Assembly (NCBI GenBank): GCA_964462035.1
Contig: CAYXAP010000021.1
Span: 1-64,000, forward strand
DNA from: UBA1660 sp964462035
GTDB taxonomy: Bacteria > Myxococcota_A > Polyangia > Polyangiales > Houyiibacteriaceae
Length of the DNA stretch: 64,000 nt
Reading direction: 5' to 3'
The notes beneath the pieces were generated by a model. The model was given only the letters and a program-made list of their open reading frames with translations. It ran no database searches and was not told the DNA's origin. How positions within the stretch are numbered: the stretch's first letter is position 1; each line of letters begins with the position of its first letter. Shown here piece after piece: positions 60,701 through 64,000 of this stretch. Made by a program: the position numbers and the translations under genes.

Positions 60701-61074
60701 GCACCTTCGGTGGCGACGCAGGTCAGGTCGCCACCGCAGTCGAGCGTCGTGCCGCAGCCGTCGTCGATGGCGCCGCACTCGGCGCCGAGGTCCTCGCAGG
60801 TCATGGGCACGCAGGCGTCACTCGTTCCCATGTCCTCGGCCATCCCCATGTCCGGGTCGACCATCCCCATGTCCTCGACGGGGCCCATGTCCTCTTCGGG
60901 GCCCATGTCTTCGTCCGGCATGGCCGCGTCTTCCGGCATGGTGGCGTCCTCCATCGGCACGGTGGCGTCCTCCATCGGCGTGGAGCCGTCGGGGTCGGTG
61001 CCGCCATCGTCGCCGCAGGCGAGCGCGAAGACGCAGAGGGAGAGGGAAGCGAATCGAAGGGTGCGTGTGTTCAT
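57718..61074 (-). CDS. Giant Cys-rich lamin-tail-domain lipoprotein
   Basis: A 1118-residue surface lipoprotein, signal MNTRTLRFASLSLCVFALACGD (lipobox LAC). An Asp/Met/Glu tether with (E/P)DMG-type repeats follows (about 30-84). Residues about 86-320 hold five Cys-rich modules in the order A-B-A-B-C (A: CGAIDDGCGTTLDCGGDLTC; B: CGTIDDGCGGTVDCGTDC). A lamin-tail domain comes next (VLFNEFMYDPGTPLTDADAE, WLELVNATAMPLNLDGCILA), then further beta domains and a second LTD-like segment (LLFTEYYENGNDKAVEVTNI). It would be an anchored surface protein, perhaps adhesive or nucleic-acid binding. The ATG at 61072-61074 starts the signal peptide. No catalytic motif seen. Confidence 0.85.
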   Translation of the reverse strand: MNTRTLRFASLSLCVFALACGDDGGTDPDGSTPMEDATVPMEDATMPEDAAMPDEDMGPEEDMGPVEDMGMVDPDMGMAEDMGTSDACVPMTCEDLGAECGAIDDGCGTTLDCGGDLTCVATEGANGICNTGTNECECTVNTCGASDCGTIDDGCGGTVDCGTDCSAVGSAATCNTATNMCECTANTCEGLGAECGSVDDGCGTTLDCGGDATCVAAEGANGTCNTGTNLCECVANTCGAGDCGTIDDGCGGTVDCGTDCSGLGANGTCNTTTNMCECTPDVCAAASCGMPDDGCGTALDCGTCTGLGEACNGTTFTCEVTAPAPTAGQVLFNEFMYDPGTPLTDADAEWLELVNATAMPLNLDGCILADAAGSQTLTGLVIPANGFIVLASSLDMASNGLPTMPDALLERALNNGGDTLTLTCGGTPIDMLMYDGGPTWPDANAASVSRDPSATAMADSNDPANWCFGSTAYFDAGGAGEHLGTPGSANPGCPATLPGFCRTQFPDTLSLVPGESDTVYGRVYAMGITDATTGTDVDPDLVAELGYGPRGTDASSAAGWTWQAATANTGYDGTAAGEPNNDEYQSDLVAPPTPGDWDYVYRFSVDGGSSFLYCNTGGPGTSDATPYAPGNNGMLTIAPFGTDDITTIRGASPGTIDVDVDLVYVTYIKPAVGGDPAGFFVQAETAGPAIFVEVDPSGLSVGDGITFTATELTTVDAHQRVTAITGLTTVTTGFDVDAIRQDLSSATDLVSALGDYESELLAITGDLTGAFTFAGTDHSGAVMETTGVTGDTDLRLRLPDTVVASTGVRQGCNVTVEGAMWRFDTTAQPSGWVEADLTINSCPAPVVASAVATNANTVVVTFDVPVDAASVMGDGSQFTFDNGLTASAASASGNQVTLTTSAQAGGTTYTVTVASSVTDDFGTGVGTPNTAMFSGFAGAPVLLFTEYYENGNDKAVEVTNIGGTADLATCQLHRYSNGGTTLASSGDLTSAPTLATGASYVFCGSSPPTIGASCDEIASVLSFNGDDVVELWCDLGTGLELMDRFGDVGIDPGSSWPDATTAPGCSTTPGTESITISRLCTVTTGRTANTGFCPADEWEQTDSGMALTVADLGSYTCP

Positions 61075-61219
61075 CAGGGAAAGATCTCCGGCCGGTTCAC
61101 GAGAGCCTATTGCTCGCGGACTCCGGGCCGTGCAGCGTTTCAGTGACACGCGAGCACCGGAGGATCCAGCCGGCGGGTGGCGCTTGACCGAGGTCGGGCC
61201 TCCGTTCGAGCCTCTGCGC

Positions 61220-61480
61220 ATGGCTCGCGTCGACGTCGCTCCGATCCTCGCGCGGCACCTCACGGTGCCCGAATGCGAGGTCCCTGGGGAGACCGTGTCG
61301 CAGGTGCTCGAAGGGCTCTTCGCGAGCCACGAGCGGCTCCGTGGCTATGTGCTGGACGACCAGGGCGGCCTTCGGCGGCACGTGGTGATCTTCGTGGACG
61401 GGGAAGCCGTTCGCGACCTCTCGCGTGCGGTGGGGCCTTCGAGCGAGCTGGTGATCATGCAGGCCCTGTCCGGGGGCTGA
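61220..61480 (+). CDS. MoaD/ThiS-like ubiquitin-fold protein
   Basis: An 86-residue beta-grasp protein. The pattern ECEVPGETVSQVLEGLFASH, RGYVLDDQGGLRRHVVIFVD, GEAVRDLS and a C-terminus ...IMQALSGG is that of MoaD/ThiS sulfur carriers, whose final Gly-Gly is adenylated and thiocarboxylated. The Gly-Gly ending is exact here. The ATG at 61220 was chosen; the much longer open frame upstream is antisense to the lipoprotein. It lies 9 bp before a propeller gene, the two apparently translated as a unit. No moaE, thiG, moeB or other cofactor gene is near, so the partner may be the propeller protein rather than molybdopterin or thiamine synthesis. Confidence 0.8.
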   Translation: MARVDVAPILARHLTVPECEVPGETVSQVLEGLFASHERLRGYVLDDQGGLRRHVVIFVDGEAVRDLSRAVGPSSELVIMQALSGG

Positions 61481-61489
61481 GGGGGAATT

Positions 61490-62548
61490 GTGGACCGACT
61501 CTACGTATCGACGCGAAAGGGGCTCTTCACCCTCGAGCGACAGGGCGCCGGCTGGACCATCGCGTCCGTGGACTTCCTCGGCGACCCGGTGACATTGGTG
61601 CTCCCGACGGGAGACGCGCTCTACGCTGCGCTGAACCTGGGGCACTTCGGGACGAAGCTCCGCCGGAGGCGAGGAGAGGGCGAGTGGGAGGAGGTCGCGG
61701 TCCCCGTGTACCCGGAGCAGCCAGAGGGCGTGGACGACGTGAAGTGGTCCCTCGAGCTCATCTGGGCGCTCGAGGCGGCGGGCGAGCGACTCTGGGCGGG
61801 GACCATCCCCGGCGGCCTCTTCTTCAGTGACGACCACGGCGACAGCTGGTCGCTGGTGCGTTCGCTCTGGGACCGCGAGGAGCGGAAGCAGGCGTTCGGC
61901 GGCGGCTACGACGCGCCAGGGATCCACAGCATCGCGATCCACCCGAGCGATCCGAAGGAGGTCCTGCTCGCGGTCTCCTGCGGCGGCGTGTGGCGCAGCC
62001 AGGACGATGGTGGCTCGTGGGACCTCGTGGGCGACGGGCTGGTGGCCGACTACATGCCCGAGGGGAGGCGGGACGCGAAGGCGATCCAGGACCCGCACCA
62101 GATCCGGCGCTGCCCCGCGGCTCCGGAGGTCGTCTGGATGCAGCACCACAACGGTGCCTTCCGTTCGACGGACGGCGGCGTCAGCTGGAGCCCGCTCGAG
62201 GTGCCGCCGAGCTCGTTCGGCTTCGCGGTGGCGGCGCACCCGACCGACCCGAAGACCGCTTGGTTCGTGCCGGCGGTCAAGGACGAGTGCCGGGTCCCCG
62301 TCGATGGGAAGGTCGTCGTCGCGCGGACCCGTGACGGCGGGGAGAGCTTCGAGGTGCTCCGCAGAGGGCTGCCCCAGGAGCACGCCTACGACCTGGTGTT
62401 TCGTCACGCGCTCGACGTCGACGAGACCGGCGAGACCCTCGCGTTCGGCAGCACCACCGGGTCGCTCTGGCTGAGCTCGGACGGCGGGGACTCCTGGGAG
62501 ACGCTCAGCGCGAACTTGCCGCCGATCTACGCGGTCCGCTTCGGCTGA
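61490..62548 (+). CDS. BNR/sialidase-like beta-propeller protein paired with the MoaD-like protein
   Basis: A 352-residue protein without a signal peptide, so probably cytosolic. It consists of BNR-type propeller blades: FFSDDHGDSWSLV, VWRSQDDGGSWDLVGDG, AFRSTDGGVSWSPLEVP, ARTRDGGESFEVLR and LWLSSDGGDSWETLS, each with the S/T-x-D-x-G-x-S/T-W/F box. The start MDRLYVSTRKGLFTLER is GTG (61490) with a GGGGG Shine-Dalgarno. Sialidase catalytic residues are not apparent, so enzymatic activity is doubtful. The 9-bp spacing after the MoaD-like gene implies one operon; the working idea of a propeller scaffold for a ubiquitin-fold partner is inference. Confidence 0.8.
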   Translation: MDRLYVSTRKGLFTLERQGAGWTIASVDFLGDPVTLVLPTGDALYAALNLGHFGTKLRRRRGEGEWEEVAVPVYPEQPEGVDDVKWSLELIWALEAAGERLWAGTIPGGLFFSDDHGDSWSLVRSLWDREERKQAFGGGYDAPGIHSIAIHPSDPKEVLLAVSCGGVWRSQDDGGSWDLVGDGLVADYMPEGRRDAKAIQDPHQIRRCPAAPEVVWMQHHNGAFRSTDGGVSWSPLEVPPSSFGFAVAAHPTDPKTAWFVPAVKDECRVPVDGKVVVARTRDGGESFEVLRRGLPQEHAYDLVFRHALDVDETGETLAFGSTTGSLWLSSDGGDSWETLSANLPPIYAVRFG

Positions 62549-62623
62549 GGGGCGGTCCCAGAGCTCGTTCGCCTCGAGTGTCTCGGACGGGCTGGAGGTG
62601 AGGGATCGCACGGGCGGCATTTG

Positions 62624-62641
62624 TAATCAAACGTTTGATTA
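62624..62641. promoter_or_regulatory. Palindromic operator upstream of the TetR gene
   Basis: TAATCAAACGTTTGATTA is a perfect 18-bp palindrome, AT-rich in a very GC-rich setting. It ends 14 bp before the TetR ATG at 62656. Symmetry, length and position are those of TetR-family operators, so autoregulation is likely. The surrounding TTTGTAATC could also overlap the promoter. Confidence 0.75.
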
Positions 62642-62655
62642 GTTAGTGTCCGGAC

Positions 62656-63267
62656 ATGGCGAGACCGGTGAACGCGGACGCTGCGGCGACGAAGCAGCGC
62701 ATCCTCGAGAGCGCGACGCTCTTCTTCTCGGAGAAGGGCGCCAAGAGCTCCGTTCGGGACATCGCCAAAGGGGCCGGTGTCAGCCTGGCGATGGTCCACC
62801 ACTACTTCGGCTCGAAGGACGACCTCTACGGCGCCTGCGTCGACGCGATGTACGAGGAGCTCGCCCAGCTTCGTGCCCATCTGGTGGAGGCGCTCGGTCG
62901 CTCGGGGGTCGACACGATCCTCGAGGACGCGGTTCGCGCCGCGTTTCGCTTCGCCCGCGAGCGGCGGACCACCATGCGCCTGATGATGCGCCGGGTGGTC
63001 GCGCGCGGTGCGCTCGACACCGGCCGCGTCGACGACTTCCTCCTGCCCTTCCTCGAGCAGGCCTCGACCTTGGTCGCCGCCGCGACCGGTCGCGACCCGG
63101 CGTCGCTGCGCTTGCCGCTCCAGAGCCTCGTCTTCCTCAACGGCCGTTACGCGATCGCCGAGGAGAGCGAGCTGATGCTCGTGACCGGCACGGCGACCGC
63201 CGAAGCCGCCCTCCAAGCCGTCGAGGATCACCTCGTCGACCACGCTCACCAGATGCTCGGCATCTGA
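62656..63267 (+). CDS. TetR-family transcriptional regulator
   Basis: A 203-residue repressor with an N-terminal TetR helix-turn-helix: RILESATLFFSEKGAKSSVR, DIAKGAGVSLAMVHHYFGSKDDLYGACVDAM in the usual order, the recognition helix being around residues 42-48. The C-terminal about 140 residues form the variable ligand-binding domain, all-helical. Ligand unknown. The palindrome directly upstream is the probable operator. The phytanoyl-CoA dioxygenase gene begins 34 bp downstream in the same direction, which makes it the likely target through cotranscription. Confidence 0.93.
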   Translation: MARPVNADAAATKQRILESATLFFSEKGAKSSVRDIAKGAGVSLAMVHHYFGSKDDLYGACVDAMYEELAQLRAHLVEALGRSGVDTILEDAVRAAFRFARERRTTMRLMMRRVVARGALDTGRVDDFLLPFLEQASTLVAAATGRDPASLRLPLQSLVFLNGRYAIAEESELMLVTGTATAEAALQAVEDHLVDHAHQMLGI

Positions 63268-63301
63268 GACCCGACCCAGAGAACGCCCACAGGAGCACGC
63301 C

Positions 63302-64000
63302 ATGTACGCCGTCCAGCCCAGCTTCACGCCCGAGATGGTCCTCTCGCCGCCCCGCGCCGAGGTGACCGAGGCCGACCGCCGCGAGGCCCGCGCCCTCCCG
63401 CTCACCACTCGCTTCGAGCTCGGCGAGCTCATCACGCCGGTGCAGCAGGCGTTCCTGGACGAGCACGGCTATCTGGTCTTCGCGCAGGTGCTCAGCCGGG
63501 CCGAGGTCGCCAAGACCCTCGCGGAGATCGACGCCATCCAGGAGCGCTGGCTCGCCGAGAAGCGCACCGAGGTGCACGGCATCCCGCTCTTCGTCGGCAA
63601 GGGCATCGACGGCGAGCCCTTCATCCAGCGCTTCGCGTTCAGCTCGCTCTTCAGCGAGCACCTCTACCAGCTGGTCCGCGACGAGCGCTTCGCGCCGGTC
63701 CGCAGCCTGGTCGGCAAGGAGACCCGAGTCGGCGACCACGAGAAGGACGGCCTCGTCTTCAACCGGAACCTCAACGTCCCCGGCAGCGCCTACAAGCGGC
63801 TGGGCTGGCACACCGACGGGCTCCGCGACCTCTTCATGAACCGCGAGATCCCCGGGCCGATGCTCAACGTCGGCCTGCACTTCGACCGGATCCGCCGTGA
63901 GGACGGGGGGCTCCGGATCATCCCCGGCAGCCACCGCCAGGGGTTCTGGGACATGCTCACCCGCAAGCCCTACTTCGTCTCCCACGACGTCGACCCGGAC
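63302..64000 (+). CDS. Phytanoyl-CoA dioxygenase (PhyH) family protein, 3' end outside window
   Basis: The first 233 codons, open to the window edge, give a PhyH-type 2-oxoglutarate/Fe(II) oxygenase. The start is supported by AGGAG 7 bp ahead of the ATG. After an N-terminal helical part come VQQAFLDEHGYLVFAQVLSR (the family's opening strand-helix) and the metal dyad His170-x-Asp172 in RLGWHTDGLRDLF. LRIIPGSHRQGFW, whose His often precedes the distal iron ligand, follows near the edge. The family hydroxylates fatty acyl-CoAs or secondary metabolites. It lies 34 bp after the TetR gene, so it is probably under that repressor. The distal His and Arg (2-oxoglutarate) lie beyond the window. Confidence 0.88.
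   Translation, partial: MYAVQPSFTPEMVLSPPRAEVTEADRREARALPLTTRFELGELITPVQQAFLDEHGYLVFAQVLSRAEVAKTLAEIDAIQERWLAEKRTEVHGIPLFVGKGIDGEPFIQRFAFSSLFSEHLYQLVRDERFAPVRSLVGKETRVGDHEKDGLVFNRNLNVPGSAYKRLGWHTDGLRDLFMNREIPGPMLNVGLHFDRIRREDGGLRIIPGSHRQGFWDMLTRKPYFVSHDVDPD

Noticed and set aside
57274..61146. 1290-residue plus-strand open frame
   Set aside because: It is antisense to the lamin-tail lipoprotein and the cyclo-ligase, with Val/Gly/Arg-biased low-information sequence. The minus-strand genes have signal peptide, Cys modules and known domains.
61490..62548. Exo-alpha-sialidase assignment for the BNR-propeller protein
   Set aside because: The BNR boxes are structural; the catalytic Arg triad, Tyr/Glu pair and signal peptide expected of a sialidase are not evident.

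Overview
The window is very GC-rich and gene-dense, with most gaps under 150 bp. Its content points to a myxobacterium, probably Polyangiales/Sandaracinus-like. The signs are an AgmX/GltJ-type zinc-ribbon/GYF/TonB-like protein, a CheB-CheR-histidine-kinase hybrid, about a dozen large lipoproteins with Asp- or Pro-rich tethers, MopE-type acidic metal-binding motifs, a MYXO-CTERM-like C-terminus and a REP-associated transposase. The taxonomic assignment is inference; no rRNA or tRNA gene is visible.

Layout. 1-6.5 kb: a short tandem repeat, a phosphohexomutase, a BoxD/PaaZ-type aldehyde dehydrogenase, a hypothetical protein, an AT-richer scar carrying the tail of a ParE-like toxin, a YXWV-repeat lipoprotein and a 2OG-Fe(II) oxygenase. 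6.5-16.4 kb (minus strand): a 1345-residue CheB-CheR-PAS-kinase-receiver protein, a lipoprotein, a multi-TM acyltransferase and two adjacent POT peptide transporters. 16.4-20.5 kb: purQ-purL-lipoprotein, coupled by 4-nt overlaps and without purS. 20.5-22.2 kb: a REP-associated tyrosine transposase (RAYT) between oppositely oriented short repeats, beside a decayed gene end. 22.2-28.3 kb: two overlapping paralogous Cys/Gly-rich lipoproteins plus a third lipoprotein. 28.4-32.2 kb: a GNAT acetyltransferase, then a TonB-dependent receptor fused to its own TonB-like domain, followed by an overlapping lipoprotein gene.

32.2-47.2 kb: hpt with a TPR protein; an isolated type III/flagellar export gene (SctT/FliR); large lipoproteins; an ATPase/TPR regulator with a C-terminal winged helix; a YVTN-propeller di-heme lipoprotein; an isolated SctS/FliQ gene; the AgmX/GltJ-like protein; and an MshEN-receiver-TPR protein. 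47.3-57.7 kb: envelope proteins (NTF2-like lipoprotein, Ser-Glu-repeat protein, CPBP protease, LysM/DUF882 protein), a biotinyl carrier protein, an HSL-type esterase, the kbl-tdh threonine-degradation operon and a formyltetrahydrofolate cyclo-ligase. 57.7-64 kb: a 1118-residue Cys-rich/lamin-tail lipoprotein, a MoaD/ThiS-like protein ending in Gly-Gly paired with a BNR-propeller protein, and a TetR regulator with an 18-bp palindromic operator ahead of a phytanoyl-CoA dioxygenase that runs off the window.

The genes do not form one obvious pathway. Recurrent themes are envelope and lipoprotein functions, dispersed machinery genes (SctT, SctS, AgmX) and complete small operons for purine and threonine metabolism. 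The most promising under-described units are the MoaD-like/BNR pair, the tandem MopE-motif lipoproteins, the TonB-like-domain receptor fusion, and the SctS/AgmX/MshEN-receiver neighbourhood.
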